Of a stretch of DNA of 64,000 nucleotides, positions 1 to 8,963 are shown in pieces. The DNA is from Paenibacillus alkaliterrae (GTDB taxonomy: Bacteria; Bacillota; Bacilli; Paenibacillales; Paenibacillaceae), in contig NZ_JAKGAP010000026.1 of assembly GCF_021532375.1 (NCBI RefSeq), positions 35,222 to 99,221 of the forward strand, read 5' to 3'. Below the pieces are notes generated by a model that worked only from the letters and a program-made list of their open reading frames with translations, ran no database searches and was not told the DNA's origin. Positions within the stretch are counted from its first letter, which is position 1. The number at the start of each line of letters is the position of its first letter. Made by a program: the position numbers and the translations under genes.

Positions 1-42
1 CGCCTTGATGATGTCCATCGCCTGGGCTTCTCCGGTTATGAC

Positions 43-74
43 AAAAAAACGGTGCCGCTAGGCACCGTTTTTTT
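43..74 (-). terminator. Terminator after sigG
   Basis: A perfect stem of ACGGTGCC and GGCACCGT with loop GCTA is flanked by an A-run and a T-run, so it can work in both directions. On the minus strand it begins at the sigG stop codon and closes the spoIIGA-sigE-sigG unit. Confidence 0.85.
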
Positions 75-855
75 ATGTTTTTACATGCTTTTGCATTTGC
101 TGAATGGCTGACTTCTCGAGCCGTGACACCTGTGCCTGCGAGATGCCGATTTCATCGGCCACCTCCATTTGCGTTTTACCTTCAAAAAAGCGCATCGATA
201 AAATCATTTTTTCCCGCTCATTCAGCTTGTGCATCGCTTCCCGAAGAGCAATCTCTTCAATCCATGATACATCCTTGTTCCGATCGTCGCTAATTTGATC
301 CATCACATAAATCGGATCTCCGCCGTCATGATAAATCGGCTCAAACAAAGAAACGGGATCTTGGATAGCATCAAGCGCAAAAACGACGTCTTCCTTCGGA
401 ACATTGAGCGCCTCCGATATTTCGAATATCGTAGGTTCGCGCGAATTGCGGTTCGTCAAGCTGTCTCTCACTTGAAGCGCCTTATAAGCGATATCCCTCA
501 AGCTTCTCGATACGCGTATCGGGTTATTGTCTCGCAAGTAACGGCGTATTTCTCCGATAATCATCGGTACGGCATAGGTGGAAAATTTGACGTTCTGTCC
601 AAGGTCGAAATTATCTATCGCCTTCATAAGTCCGATGCAGCCGACCTGAAATAAATCGTCTACAAACTCTCCCCTATTGTTAAACCGTTGTATAACGCTA
701 AGTACAAGCCGTAGATTGCCGTTTACTAATTTCTCTCTTGCTGCCCACTCGTTGCGGGTTTGCAATGCCGTAAATAATTCTCTCATTTCGACATTAGTTA
801 GGACAGGCAGTTTCGCGGTATCCACTCCACAGATCTCGACTTTATTTCGGGTCAA
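73..855 (-). CDS. sigG: Sporulation sigma factor SigG (forespore, late)
   Basis: RNA polymerase sigma-G directs late forespore gene expression after engulfment. The 260-residue product, the same length as B. subtilis SigG, shows sigma-70 region 2 (NGNLRLVLSVIQRF, then DDLFQVGCIGLMKAIDNFD and KFSTYAVPMIIGEIRRYLRD) and a C-terminal region 4 helix-turn-helix (KTQMEVADEIGISQAQVSRLE). I chose the TTG start at 855 because GGGAGGT lies 7 bases upstream and the protein then begins MTRNKVEICG as in the family; the frame stays open upstream to 945, and an in-frame ATG at 891 has a poorly spaced GAGGAG. It follows sigE by 104 bp, as in the spoIIG locus of other Bacillales, so it may be reached by read-through from spoIIG as well as by its own forespore promoter, which I could not place. 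Confidence 0.97.
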   Translation of the reverse strand: MTRNKVEICGVDTAKLPVLTNVEMRELFTALQTRNEWAAREKLVNGNLRLVLSVIQRFNNRGEFVDDLFQVGCIGLMKAIDNFDLGQNVKFSTYAVPMIIGEIRRYLRDNNPIRVSRSLRDIAYKALQVRDSLTNRNSREPTIFEISEALNVPKEDVVFALDAIQDPVSLFEPIYHDGGDPIYVMDQISDDRNKDVSWIEEIALREAMHKLNEREKMILSMRFFEGKTQMEVADEIGISQAQVSRLEKSAIQQMQKHVKT

Positions 856-959
856 CGTGATTACCTCCCAAGGAGAAACATTAATGTACATTATCTCCTC
901 GGGTGGTCTTTTTATTCCTGATACGACATCGTTCGACAGGAACAAAAGATGAAAGGGCT

Positions 960-1682
960 CTAAACCATCTTATTGAATTCCTTGCGCAATCGTTTAATAA
1001 TCCGCTTCTCAAGCCGGGAAATATACGATTGCGAGATACCTAAAAGATCCGCGACATCCTTTTGCGTTTTCTCTTCGCCGTCGGCCAGCCCAAAGCGCAG
1101 CTCCATAATAATGCGTTCGCGCTCCGAAAGCTTATCTAGCGCCTTGTGCAGCAGCTTGCGGTCAACCTGCTCTTCGATATTGCGATAGATCGTATCATTT
1201 TCAGTGCCAAGCACATCGGATAAAAGAAGCTCATTCCCATCCCAATCGATATTAAGCGGTTCATCAAACGACACCTCGGTTCTCGTCTTGCTGTTGCGTC
1301 GCAAATACATCAAAATTTCATTTTCGATACAGCGGGAAGCATAGGTCGCCAACTTGATCTTTTTTTCCGGATCAAATGTATTAACCGCCTTAATCAATCC
1401 GATAGCCCCGATCGATACCAAATCCTCAATATGGATGCCTGTATTTTCAAACTTGCGCGCGATATAGACAACAAGTCTTAAATTCCGTTCGATTAGCATC
1501 GCCCGAATGGCCGTATCACCGCTTGGCAGTTTTTCCAGCAAATATTCTTCTTCTTCGCGTGTTAAGGGAGGCGGAAGCGCCTCACTGCCGCCAATATAAT
1601 AAATTTCTTCGCTCTTTAGTCCGAATAAAAATAAAACACGATAATAATATAACTGAAGAATCAATTTATACTTGACGAGCAT
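960..1682 (-). CDS. sigE: Pro-sigma-E, mother-cell sporulation sigma factor
   Basis: Sigma-E is the early mother-cell sigma factor, made as an inactive membrane-tethered precursor. The hydrophobic N-terminus ([26 protein letters not shown]) matches the pro-sequence removed by SpoIIGA. The rest carries sigma-70 region 2 ([38 protein letters not shown]), the family block [22 protein letters not shown] and a region 4 helix-turn-helix. The ATG at 1682 is preferred over the ATG at 1691 because GGGGAGGG directly abuts the upstream ATG but lies 9 bases before the second one; this gives 240 residues against 239 in B. subtilis. It lies 41 bp downstream of spoIIGA in the same orientation, consistent with the spoIIG operon. 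Confidence 0.97.
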   Translation of the reverse strand: MLVKYKLILQLYYYRVLFLFGLKSEEIYYIGGSEALPPPLTREEEEYLLEKLPSGDTAIRAMLIERNLRLVVYIARKFENTGIHIEDLVSIGAIGLIKAVNTFDPEKKIKLATYASRCIENEILMYLRRNSKTRTEVSFDEPLNIDWDGNELLLSDVLGTENDTIYRNIEEQVDRKLLHKALDKLSERERIIMELRFGLADGEEKTQKDVADLLGISQSYISRLEKRIIKRLRKEFNKMV

Positions 1683-1723
1683 CTGGCCCATCCCTCCCCG
1701 ATTGTTTGAGCATACGTACTTTA

Positions 1724-2638
1724 CTACTGTACCATTGACGGATGGATAATCGCTCGATATGCCCCATCAGACGTTAGCTTCCCGCCATCAAGCCCAATAA
1801 GGACTTTCCGCGTTTCAAAAACTTGTCCTTCCCTCGTAATTTCAACCGTATCCGGTTTCAGCGCCAGCATAAACTGGGATCCACGGTTGACGCCCCTGAA
1901 GGGGACAAGTCGCAAACGGTCTTGCCACGCGAAGGGCTGTTCATCCATTCCTGCAACAAGACGATCTACTTGAGCTTCGCGTATGCTCTTTAACCAAGAT
2001 TCAGGCAAATCCTCTTGCCATAGAGAAGCTTCCATCACCATAACAGGCGTCCGGGTCAACGGATCATAAAGCTGATTACCCGTGTCGATCAAACCAACGC
2101 ATGTTTGGATGCGCTCGCCAATTGTTATTTTCACTTCTGCCAAATGAGTTTGCACCAGCTCCCGTTCTCGTTTTTGCGTTAATACGGAACGGTAAACATA
2201 CAGTCCGATACAAAACGCAGCAATGAAATAAAAAAGTCCCATCTTGAGCTCTACCCGCATGCTGCCGTTCACGAACGTAATCGTCCTCCATACCTCTCCG
2301 GAGCCCTGCATAAACAAATAATAAAGACCTAGCACAGCGCCGGCCGCAACAAAGTTCACCGCATAAAACGCTGCTACATTCCGCAAATAATGTTGAATCG
2401 ATGCGAAGCCGAATGCAATCCAAACGATGATTAGCGAAATAACAATTTTCACGGCCAACGTGAACAAGAAAGACAATGGCGGAAACAGCATGAATACGAC
2501 ATAACAAGCTCCGACAGCGGAAGCCGCTAACACGCGCCAAGGCCTCGGCTTTAGGTGACGAACCCAAGCGGAAGTTAGTAGAATAGCGCCATCGACGAGC
2601 ATTTCCCGCAAAAACATAACATCCACATATACAGCCAA
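1724..2638 (-). CDS. spoIIGA: Sigma-E processing peptidase SpoIIGA
   Basis: SpoIIGA is a septal-membrane aspartic protease that removes the pro-sequence of sigma-E in response to forespore signalling through SpoIIR. About five hydrophobic segments fill roughly residues 1-150, followed by a cytoplasmic domain with the catalytic motif [17 protein letters not shown] near residue 185, the family form of the retroviral-type D-S/T-G active site. The TTG at 2638 is chosen: AAGG lies 8 bases upstream and the protein then starts MAVYVDV, resembling MKIYLDV in B. subtilis. The GTG at 2647 would touch the ribosome site. It heads the spoIIGA-sigE pair. Confidence 0.95.
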   Translation of the reverse strand: MAVYVDVMFLREMLVDGAILLTSAWVRHLKPRPWRVLAASAVGACYVVFMLFPPLSFLFTLAVKIVISLIIVWIAFGFASIQHYLRNVAAFYAVNFVAAGAVLGLYYLFMQGSGEVWRTITFVNGSMRVELKMGLFYFIAAFCIGLYVYRSVLTQKRERELVQTHLAEVKITIGERIQTCVGLIDTGNQLYDPLTRTPVMVMEASLWQEDLPESWLKSIREAQVDRLVAGMDEQPFAWQDRLRLVPFRGVNRGSQFMLALKPDTVEITREGQVFETRKVLIGLDGGKLTSDGAYRAIIHPSMVQ

Positions 2639-2705
2639 TTCGGTCACCTTCCTGCTACTCCGGCAAACGGGTTTGCAGCCGGCATCCGGGAGAACGATTG
2701 AGACT

Positions 2706-2738
2706 AGTATATTAAAATCCTATTTCAAAGTCTGTCTA
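2706..2738 (-). promoter_or_regulatory. Candidate spoIIG promoter with 21-bp spacer
   Basis: On the minus strand TAGACA (2733-2738) and TATACT (2706-2711) are separated by 21 bases, about 60 bases before spoIIGA. The B. subtilis spoIIG promoter has good sigma-A hexamers with an abnormally long spacer and needs Spo0A~P, so the arrangement fits that class. Two Spo0A-box-like heptamers TGTCGAG (consensus TGTCGAA) lie upstream on the plus strand at about 2766-2772 and 2800-2806. The assignment is by pattern only. Confidence 0.5.
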
Positions 2739-2833
2739 TTCATGACGGCATGACACATCTTTTTTTGTCGAGTAAGAGGATAAAAAACGCCACCTCCAAT
2801 GTCGAGAAGGGTAAAGCCCAATTGCGATCAGCG

Positions 2834-2873
2834 AAAAAAAATCCCGCCTCACCGGTAAAGCCGGTAAGGCGGG
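2834..2873 (-). terminator. Terminator after ftsZ
   Basis: A long GC stem (CCCGCCT plus TACCGG pairing with CCGGTG plus AGGCGGG, minus-strand sense) is followed by eight T residues just past the ftsZ stop codon. It separates the dcw cluster from the spoIIG promoter. Confidence 0.92.
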
Positions 2874-2887
2874 ATCGGAAATCGTAT

Positions 2888-4003
2888 TTAACGGTCGTTG
2901 CGCGGACGGTTCCGCAGAAATGCCGGTATTTCAAGCTGGTCACTGGATGTATTGTTAGCTCCGAATGGCTTAACAGCCGACGAGCTTCCGGTTTGTCTTG
3001 GGTCAACGGCTTCTTGCTGCTGTGGTACACGACGAACCGGTGCAGATGCTTTGGACTCAAAGCCTGTCGCAATAACGGTAACTTTAATCTCGTCCTTCAA
3101 ATCCTCGTCAATGATTGCGCCGAAAATCATATTAACGTCCGGATCAGAAGCAGAAATCACGATTTCGGCAGCTTCATTCACTTCGTAAAGCGAAAGGTTG
3201 CTGCCACCTGTAATATTCATAATAACACCACGAGCGCCATCGATCGACGTTTCCAGCAATGGGCTCATGATCGCTTTTCTTGCCGCTTCTGCCGCACGAT
3301 TCTCACCCGTAGCGATACCGATACCCATAAGGGCGGAACCGCGCTCCGTCATGATCGTCTTTACATCGGCAAAGTCAAGATTGATTAGTCCCGGTACAGC
3401 GATAAGATCAGAAATGCCTTGTACCGCTTGACGAAGCACATTATCGGCTTCACGGAATGCTTCCAGCATCGGCGTCTTCTTATCGACGATTTCAAGCAAA
3501 CGATCGTTCGGAATAACGATTAGCGTATCAACTTTCTCTTTGAGCGCTTCGATACCAAGCTCAGCTTGCCCTGAACGCTTGCGGCCTTCGAACGTAAACG
3601 GACGCGTGACGACTCCGACCGTTAGAGCGCCGCATTCGCGCGCAATTTCAGCAATGACAGGAGCTGCTCCGGTTCCCGTTCCGCCGCCCATGCCGGCTGT
3701 AACAAATACCATGTCTGAGCCTTTAAGCTGGTTCATGATGATTTCACGGGATTCCTCGGCAGCCTTGCTGCCTACCTCTGGATTGGCGCCCGCGCCCAAG
3801 CCGCGAGTCAGCTTATCCCCGATTTGCAGCTTATGCTCGGATTTCGCCAAATGAAGTGCTTGAGCATCGGTATTTACCGTAATAAAATCTACGCCTTTCA
3901 CACCGTTCTCTATCATTCGGTTGACCGCGTTGCTTCCGCCGCCGCCTACACCTATTACTTTTATTTGAGCAAGCTGCTCAAGCTCAAAGTCAAATTCCAA
4001 CAT
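2888..4003 (-). CDS. ftsZ: Cell division GTPase FtsZ
   Basis: FtsZ polymerises at mid-cell, or near the poles at sporulation, to form the Z-ring. The 371-residue protein has the N-terminal nucleotide-binding loop [16 protein letters not shown], the tubulin signature GGGTGTG at about 106-112, the T7 loop NLDFADVK with the catalytic Asp, a variable linker after about residue 320, and the conserved C-terminal peptide [17 protein letters not shown] that binds FtsA, SepF and other partners. It follows ftsA by 117 bp and is the last gene of the dcw run, with a strong terminator behind it. Confidence 0.99.
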   Translation of the reverse strand: MLEFDFELEQLAQIKVIGVGGGGSNAVNRMIENGVKGVDFITVNTDAQALHLAKSEHKLQIGDKLTRGLGAGANPEVGSKAAEESREIIMNQLKGSDMVFVTAGMGGGTGTGAAPVIAEIARECGALTVGVVTRPFTFEGRKRSGQAELGIEALKEKVDTLIVIPNDRLLEIVDKKTPMLEAFREADNVLRQAVQGISDLIAVPGLINLDFADVKTIMTERGSALMGIGIATGENRAAEAARKAIMSPLLETSIDGARGVIMNITGGSNLSLYEVNEAAEIVISASDPDVNMIFGAIIDEDLKDEIKVTVIATGFESKASAPVRRVPQQQEAVDPRQTGSSSAVKPFGANNTSSDQLEIPAFLRNRPRNDR

Positions 4004-4120
4004 CCTTCATTTTCCCCCAGTCAAGCGTAAACCGCTGACGCCGTCATGTCGACGGTGCAGCAACGTTTCGCGGTGAAATATAAGTATCATAAAGAGGTGA
4101 AACTTATATTCTCTTCGTTT

Positions 4121-5362
4121 TCATATAAACTCATTGAACATGCTTTTTATCCGCTCGAACATACCGGGTTTGGTTGGAGCTGCTGGACTTGCTTTGCGGC
4201 TTGCCGATTTCTTCACGGCTCCGTTTCCGCGAGCCCCCATATATTTCGACACGTATTGAATCATACCCACTCCACTGCTGAATGCAGGATCTCTTACTCC
4301 GATATAATCCGGCAGGGCGATTCTTACGGAAGACTCTAGCTCTGACTGGGCCAAAGCGAGCGTTCCAGGCATCGATACGGCACCGCCGGTCAATACATAG
4401 CCGTTCACCTTATCTCCGTAACCGAGTCTGCGAACCTCCTGGCGAACCAGATGGAAAATTTCCTGCATGCGAGGCTCGATAATACTAGCTAGATCCAGCT
4501 GGGAAAATTCCTTCTCTACGTTGCTGCCCATGCGGGTCACTTTAAACTTAACGTCTTCCGCTGCGTCAGGCACATTCGCGCATCCGTACTTCAGTTTAAT
4601 TTTCTCCGCTTGCTCACTCTGCGTACGCAAGCCGTATGCTATATCATTCGTTACATATTCACCGCCAATGGGCAGCGTTGAAGTGGCTACTATTCCGCCT
4701 TGATCATAAATGGCGATGGTGCATGAGCCGGCTCCGATGTCTGTCAACACCGTGCCAATCGACTTCTCATCCTTCGTAAGCGACATGACGCCGGAAGCCA
4801 ATGATAACAAGATGACGCCGGATATACGAAGCCCGGCTTTCTCTACGCAGCGCATGAGATTGTGTATCGCGGTCTTCGTTCCTGTGACGATAGTCGCCTC
4901 TACCTCGAGACGGACGCCGATCATGCCGCGCGGATCAGATATGCCCTCCAAGCCGTCTACTAAATACTGCTTGGGAACAAGATTAATAATTTCGCGCTCC
5001 GGTGGAAGCGCGACTACTTTAGCTGCTTGTAGTACGCGTTCAATATCTTCTTCGCCTATTTCACGATCCTCGTTGGATACTGCAACGACGCCACGATTAG
5101 TTTGCAGTGCGATATGATTGCCCTGAATCCCAACGTATACGTCTGATATTTGAATGCCAACCATGCGCTCTGCATGCTCCACAGCATTGCGAATCGATTG
5201 CACGGTTTGGTCAATATCTACTATTGCTCCTTTGCGAATACCCTCCGAGTCGGCAGATCCAACTCCAATAATATTAATGGCTCCATTATTCATTTCACCA
5301 ATAATAGCACGAACTTTGGATGTACCGATGTCCAAACTGACGATGATGTCGTTGCTGCTCAA
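4121..5362 (-). CDS. ftsA: Cell division protein FtsA
   Basis: FtsA is an actin-like ATPase that tethers FtsZ filaments to the membrane. The product shows the phosphate-1 motif DIGTSKVRAIIGE at the N-terminus, DIGAGSCTIAIYD (phosphate 2), TGGAVSMPG (adenosine motif) and a C-terminal amphipathic membrane-targeting helix (KPGMFERIKSMFNEFI). The TTG at 5362 is chosen because GGAGGT lies 8 bases before it; a TTG at 5383 would be upstream of that ribosome site. The product then has 413 residues. A sigma-H-like promoter lies about 60 bp upstream. Confidence 0.97.
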   Translation of the reverse strand: MSSNDIIVSLDIGTSKVRAIIGEMNNGAINIIGVGSADSEGIRKGAIVDIDQTVQSIRNAVEHAERMVGIQISDVYVGIQGNHIALQTNRGVVAVSNEDREIGEEDIERVLQAAKVVALPPEREIINLVPKQYLVDGLEGISDPRGMIGVRLEVEATIVTGTKTAIHNLMRCVEKAGLRISGVILLSLASGVMSLTKDEKSIGTVLTDIGAGSCTIAIYDQGGIVATSTLPIGGEYVTNDIAYGLRTQSEQAEKIKLKYGCANVPDAAEDVKFKVTRMGSNVEKEFSQLDLASIIEPRMQEIFHLVRQEVRRLGYGDKVNGYVLTGGAVSMPGTLALAQSELESSVRIALPDYIGVRDPAFSSGVGMIQYVSKYMGARGNGAVKKSASRKASPAAPTKPGMFERIKSMFNEFI

Positions 5363-5420
5363 CTCGCGGCACCTCCGTTTCAACTAAAAATAAATTTACT
5401 TTTGCTTAAGGTCTTTCTAC

Positions 5421-5449
5421 ATATTCAACGCCTTTAATATTTTCCCTCT
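5421..5449 (-). promoter_or_regulatory. Candidate sigma-H promoter of ftsAZ
   Basis: On the minus strand AGAGGGAAA (5441-5449), 11 bases, then GTTGAATAT (5421-5429) fits the sigma-H consensus RNAGGAWWW-N11/12-RNNGAATWW with one mismatch in the -35 and none in the -10. B. subtilis ftsAZ is known to have a sigma-H promoter that boosts FtsZ at the start of sporulation. A Spo0A-box-like TTTGTCGAG lies further upstream near 5483-5491. Confidence 0.6.
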
Positions 5450-5581
5450 TTTTTCAACAAACTTTCGTCATTTTTTTCGGTTTTTGTCGAGCCCCGCCCC
5501 TTGCGATGCCCCATAAATCCTAAAGTTATCCAGCTATATTAAGTATGAATGCGATAAATAAAATTCTACCATTCTTTCAAG

Positions 5582-6352
5582 CTATTGAGTAGTCTCTTTT
5601 TGATTTGAGTCCATATTTTCTGAACTTTCCGTATGGAACGGCACATAAGTATCGGCAAGCAGCATCGTTATTTTCCCCGGCTCCTGCGTCTCGATCACGG
5701 CGTTCAATGCTTCGATCTTTTCGGGCAGCACGGAGACTGCTGTAATCACTTCAAACTTTGTCCTTGTATAAATGACGATACGGTCGGGATAAGCGGTCGA
5801 AGGTATCGGAATGATCTCCGACAGGTCGGATAACTGCTTCGTCCCCATTTTGCCTAACTGCTTCGTAAGCTCTTCCTTGACCGGGTCATCGTCGGACCAA
5901 CCGGAGAGTACTGGCTTATCGACCAACAGTAATTGATCATTGTCCGCGTTAACGCTTGTGCCGTTCGACAAAAGTGCCGTCATTTCCCCGTGCGCAGACA
6001 GCTCGAATGCAACGACCGGATATTCTTTAACCGTAATTTTCACGACGCCTGGAAAGGCTTTCGTCACCGTTACCTTCTCCATTTGAGGCAGCGTCATTAC
6101 CCGGCCTTCAATAGCTTGGGATGAGGTGCGGAAGAAAGCGTCACCGACCACGACGGCAGCAGCTTGTCCTATTTCCTCCCGCGCAGCAAATCGATTTCCC
6201 TCGATTTGGATTTCAGATATTTTGCTGATCGAAGAATTAAAGAATAATACGGTTAGAAGAGCCATAAATAATAGGAGGAGAATGCTAAGCAGCTTACGGC
6301 TGCCCATTCGTTTGCGGCCGGGTTCCTTTAGTACAGGCATCTGAGCGCTCAT
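5582..6352 (-). CDS. divIB: Divisome protein DivIB/FtsQ
   Basis: DivIB is a bitopic divisome protein that works with FtsL and DivIC to recruit and stabilise septal synthases. The 256-residue product has a short basic cytoplasmic tail, one transmembrane segment (about 20-42, LLSILLLLFMALLTVLFF), a POTRA domain that begins SKISEIQIEGNRF, and a beta domain with DRIVIYTRTKFEV. The C-terminal tail is hydrophilic. It lies between murA and ftsA, 98 bp after murA. Confidence 0.93.
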   Translation of the reverse strand: MSAQMPVLKEPGRKRMGSRKLLSILLLLFMALLTVLFFNSSISKISEIQIEGNRFAAREEIGQAAAVVVGDAFFRTSSQAIEGRVMTLPQMEKVTVTKAFPGVVKITVKEYPVVAFELSAHGEMTALLSNGTSVNADNDQLLLVDKPVLSGWSDDDPVKEELTKQLGKMGTKQLSDLSEIIPIPSTAYPDRIVIYTRTKFEVITAVSVLPEKIEALNAVIETQEPGKITMLLADTYVPFHTESSENMDSNQKETTQ

Positions 6353-6450
6353 AACTTGTCCCTTCTTTCACAAAAAACTTCCGGCATTCCTCAAAGTAAA
6401 GCCTGTAAGGGCAGCCGGCAGTTTCTATCTTGCAGCAAAAGCGCATAATG

Positions 6451-7719
6451 CTAATTATTAGGCACCGGCAAGTATCGCGATATACGCGCTCCTAACCTTG
6501 ACAGCATCGTTTCAATTCTGTCATACCCACGGTCGATGTGATGAATTTGCTCAACCACCGTTTTGCCCTGCGCTGCCAAACCCGCTATAACGAGTGCGGC
6601 TCCTGCGCGCAAATCGGTCGCCTCCACTGTAGCGCCGTACAGACGGGGCACGCCGCGAATAATAGCTGCGTTCATATCCACGCGTATGTCCGCTCCCATG
6701 CGGGACAGCTCATCGACATGTTTCAAACGGCCTTCAAAGATCGTTTCTTTCAATATGCTAACACCGTCCGCAAGCGTAAGCAGAACCATAACCTGAGATT
6801 GCAAATCGGTAGGAAAGGCCGGATACGGCGAGGTAACGATTCTTTCAACTGCCTTAGGTCTGGTTGCATTGCCGACTTTAATTATATCACCGTCAACGAC
6901 AATTTGAACACCTGCGCGGCGCAGAACATGAATCAAGGAGGACAAGTGCGCGGGTTTTGTATTTTGGAGCGTCACCTGACCGCGCGTCGCGGCGGCGGCT
7001 ACCATAATCGTCCCAGCGACTATGCGGTCCGGAATAACCTTATAACGACAAGGTGTTAGCGACTGTACCCCATCTATCGTTATCGTGTCCGTTCCGGCCC
7101 CCATAATTTTTGCGCCCATCGCATTTAGAAAACATTGCAAATCCTGAATTTCCGGCTCACGCGCTGCATTGCTGATCGTTGTTCGGCCTTCAGCCAAAGC
7201 AGCAGCCATCATAATGTTCTCCGTCGCTCCGACGCTTGGGAAGCTCAAATGAATATCGGCGCCCCTAAGCTTCTCTGCACGGCATATGATACGGTTACCC
7301 AATTCTTCTATTTCTGCACCAAGCGCCTGCAAACCTTGCAGATGAAGATCAATTTTTCGTTCGCCGATTGCGCAGCCGCCCGGCTGGTAAACCTGTGTTT
7401 CACCAAACCTTGCCAGCAGCGGCCCCATTAGAAAAATAGAAGAGCGCATCTGTCTCATTAACGATTCCGGCACGTGGGACGTATGTGCGGTTTCTGTATT
7501 CAGCACAACCGTTCCTCCCGTATGCTCGGCGCGGCATCCTAATTCGCGCAAAATGTTCAGCATGACATCGATATCCAGCAAGTTAGGCACATGATCGATC
7601 GTCGTTGTGCCTTCAGCTAGCAAGCTGGCCGCCAATATCGGCAAAGCGGCATTTTTCGCTCCTTGGATAACTATGGTTCCTGATAGAGGTTTCCCGCCTT
7701 CAATCACCAATTTGTCCAA
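6451..7719 (-). CDS. murA: UDP-GlcNAc 1-carboxyvinyltransferase MurA
   Basis: MurA transfers enolpyruvate from PEP to UDP-GlcNAc, the first committed step of peptidoglycan synthesis. The 422-residue EPSP-synthase-fold protein has KNAALPILAASLL near the N-terminus and the active-site loop PGGCAIGERKIDLHL with the PEP-binding, fosfomycin-target Cys at residue 116. The start is a TTG with GGAGGTG 5 bases upstream. It sits between murB and divIB, a Paenibacillus-type placement; in B. subtilis murA is outside the dcw cluster. Confidence 0.97.
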   Translation of the reverse strand: MDKLVIEGGKPLSGTIVIQGAKNAALPILAASLLAEGTTTIDHVPNLLDIDVMLNILRELGCRAEHTGGTVVLNTETAHTSHVPESLMRQMRSSIFLMGPLLARFGETQVYQPGGCAIGERKIDLHLQGLQALGAEIEELGNRIICRAEKLRGADIHLSFPSVGATENIMMAAALAEGRTTISNAAREPEIQDLQCFLNAMGAKIMGAGTDTITIDGVQSLTPCRYKVIPDRIVAGTIMVAAAATRGQVTLQNTKPAHLSSLIHVLRRAGVQIVVDGDIIKVGNATRPKAVERIVTSPYPAFPTDLQSQVMVLLTLADGVSILKETIFEGRLKHVDELSRMGADIRVDMNAAIIRGVPRLYGATVEATDLRAGAALVIAGLAAQGKTVVEQIHHIDRGYDRIETMLSRLGARISRYLPVPNN

Positions 7720-7734
7720 TGTATCACCTCCGAA

Positions 7735-8640
7735 TTACCGCTCGCCCACCACCAATACTTCCGGCACCAGCAGGATGCCAAAGCGGTCCTGTACGGTGCT
7801 CTTGATATGTGTCATGAGGGCGAGAACGTCTTCTGCTGTCGCTTGCCCGGTGTTCACAATAAAATTGGCATGCTGCTCAGATACTTGTGCTCCTCCGATA
7901 TGCCAGCCCTTTAAACCCGCCTCTTGAATAAGCCGTGCGGCGTGATCACCCGGCGGATTACGGAACACGCTCCCTGCGCATGGAAGCTGCAAAGGCTGCG
8001 TCCGTCGTCTCCTGTCTTTGAAGGAGGCCAATGTAGCGGCAATTTCTTTACGATCTCCCTCCGCAAGCTCGAAGGTCGCTTCAACAACAACCCCTTTTTG
8101 CTCTTGAAGAATCGAATGACGATAAGAAAAATGCATGTCGTCTCTTTCGTAGCGAACCAATTCTCCTGTCTCCAGTACAATGTCAGCTGACTTAAAAATA
8201 CGTGACACATCCGATCCATGCGCGCCAGCGTTCATATAGACGGCTCCGCCCACCGTACCCGGAATTCCCCCTGCGAATTCAAGTCCGGTCAGTCCTTCCT
8301 TCCCCGCCATAACCGACAGCTTAATAAACGAATACGATGCGCCTGCAATGGCAAGCGACCCTTCGAAACGCACGTAATCTAACCCGCTGTGCGGTTTAAT
8401 CACAACGCCGCGAACCCCTTTGTCACTCACCAACATGTTGGAGCCTCTGCCCAAATTAGTCCATGGTATCCGATGCTTTTGAAACAAGCGTACCGCCGAT
8501 ACCAATTCTTCTTTGCCTCGAGGGAGGATTAATATATCGGCAGGACCGCCGATTTTCCATGTTGTGTAGTTCGAGAGCGGTTCATTGTACAAAATATCGC
8601 CTACACCGGCTTGTTCCAATTCCGCTTTAAATGCTTCCAT
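7735..8640 (-). CDS. murB: UDP-N-acetylenolpyruvoylglucosamine reductase MurB
   Basis: MurB is the FAD enzyme that reduces enolpyruvyl-UDP-GlcNAc to UDP-MurNAc with NADPH. It shows the FAD-binding region NYTTWKIGGPADILILP, NLGRGSNMLVSDKGVRGVVI, the GLEFAGGIPGTVGGAVYMNAGAHG block, the catalytic Ser in AGSVFRNP and a C-terminal Glu in VPEV. The ATG at 8640 has AAGGAGG 8 bases upstream and gives 301 residues, close to B. subtilis MurB. The frame stays open upstream to 8727; that extension may be part of a decayed murG. Confidence 0.97.
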   Translation of the reverse strand: MEAFKAELEQAGVGDILYNEPLSNYTTWKIGGPADILILPRGKEELVSAVRLFQKHRIPWTNLGRGSNMLVSDKGVRGVVIKPHSGLDYVRFEGSLAIAGASYSFIKLSVMAGKEGLTGLEFAGGIPGTVGGAVYMNAGAHGSDVSRIFKSADIVLETGELVRYERDDMHFSYRHSILQEQKGVVVEATFELAEGDRKEIAATLASFKDRRRRTQPLQLPCAGSVFRNPPGDHAARLIQEAGLKGWHIGGAQVSEQHANFIVNTGQATAEDVLALMTHIKSTVQDRFGILLVPEVLVVGER

Positions 8641-8723
8641 TAGTCGAACCTCCTTAAGGTTTTCCAAAGCTGAACTTGCTTCGTTAGCAGACGCTAACCT
8701 GTTGCTGACAAGCTGTTCACGAT

Positions 8724-8951
8724 TCACCTACTCCCGATAACGTTCCAGCCAATCCTGCTTACGGGTGTATTAGTTGCGATAACCGCCCCATCCGGGCGAC
8801 GGTCACGAATATAGTGTATCTTATGCCCCTGTAGGCTCTTGTGTGACAGCCGCCCATATCGCTGCTCCATGGCGCCAATGCATGCGATCGCAATCGGTCT
8901 GCCGGAAGCAGGAATGAGAATAGACGGCAAACCGATTGCCGTTATTTCCAA
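8724..8951 (-). pseudogene. Possible murG remnant between spoVE and murB
   Basis: This is the place where Bacillales normally carry murG (lipid II synthase, about 360 residues), but only 323 bp separate the spoVE stop from the murB start. A 75-codon frame beginning at a TTG opens with EITAIGLPSILIP. That matches the conserved MurG stretch in the UDP-GlcNAc-binding domain (EITALGIPSVLIP in B. subtilis), but it then loses all resemblance: the expected following HQ-N motif is absent. There is no ribosome site. It could be a deletion remnant, an assembly collapse, or a chance frame. Confidence 0.35.
8890..8939. repeat. Inverted repeat inside the murG gap
   Basis: GCAATCGGTCTGCC (8890-8903) and GGCAAACCGATTGC (8926-8939) form a 14-bp inverted repeat with one mismatch around a 22-base loop. 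It lies on the MurG-like stretch, has no T-run, and may mark a rearrangement junction or an RNA structure. Confidence 0.6.
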
Positions 8952-8963
8952 TATTATGAATCT

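Noticed and set aside
1..40. Start of a gene on the minus strand (MDIIKA after a GGAG)
   Set aside because: Only six codons are visible before the window edge, too little to support a gene.
2740..3072. 110-codon minus-strand frame overlapping the ftsZ 3' end
   Set aside because: It overlaps ftsZ in another frame and includes its terminator; no coding signal.
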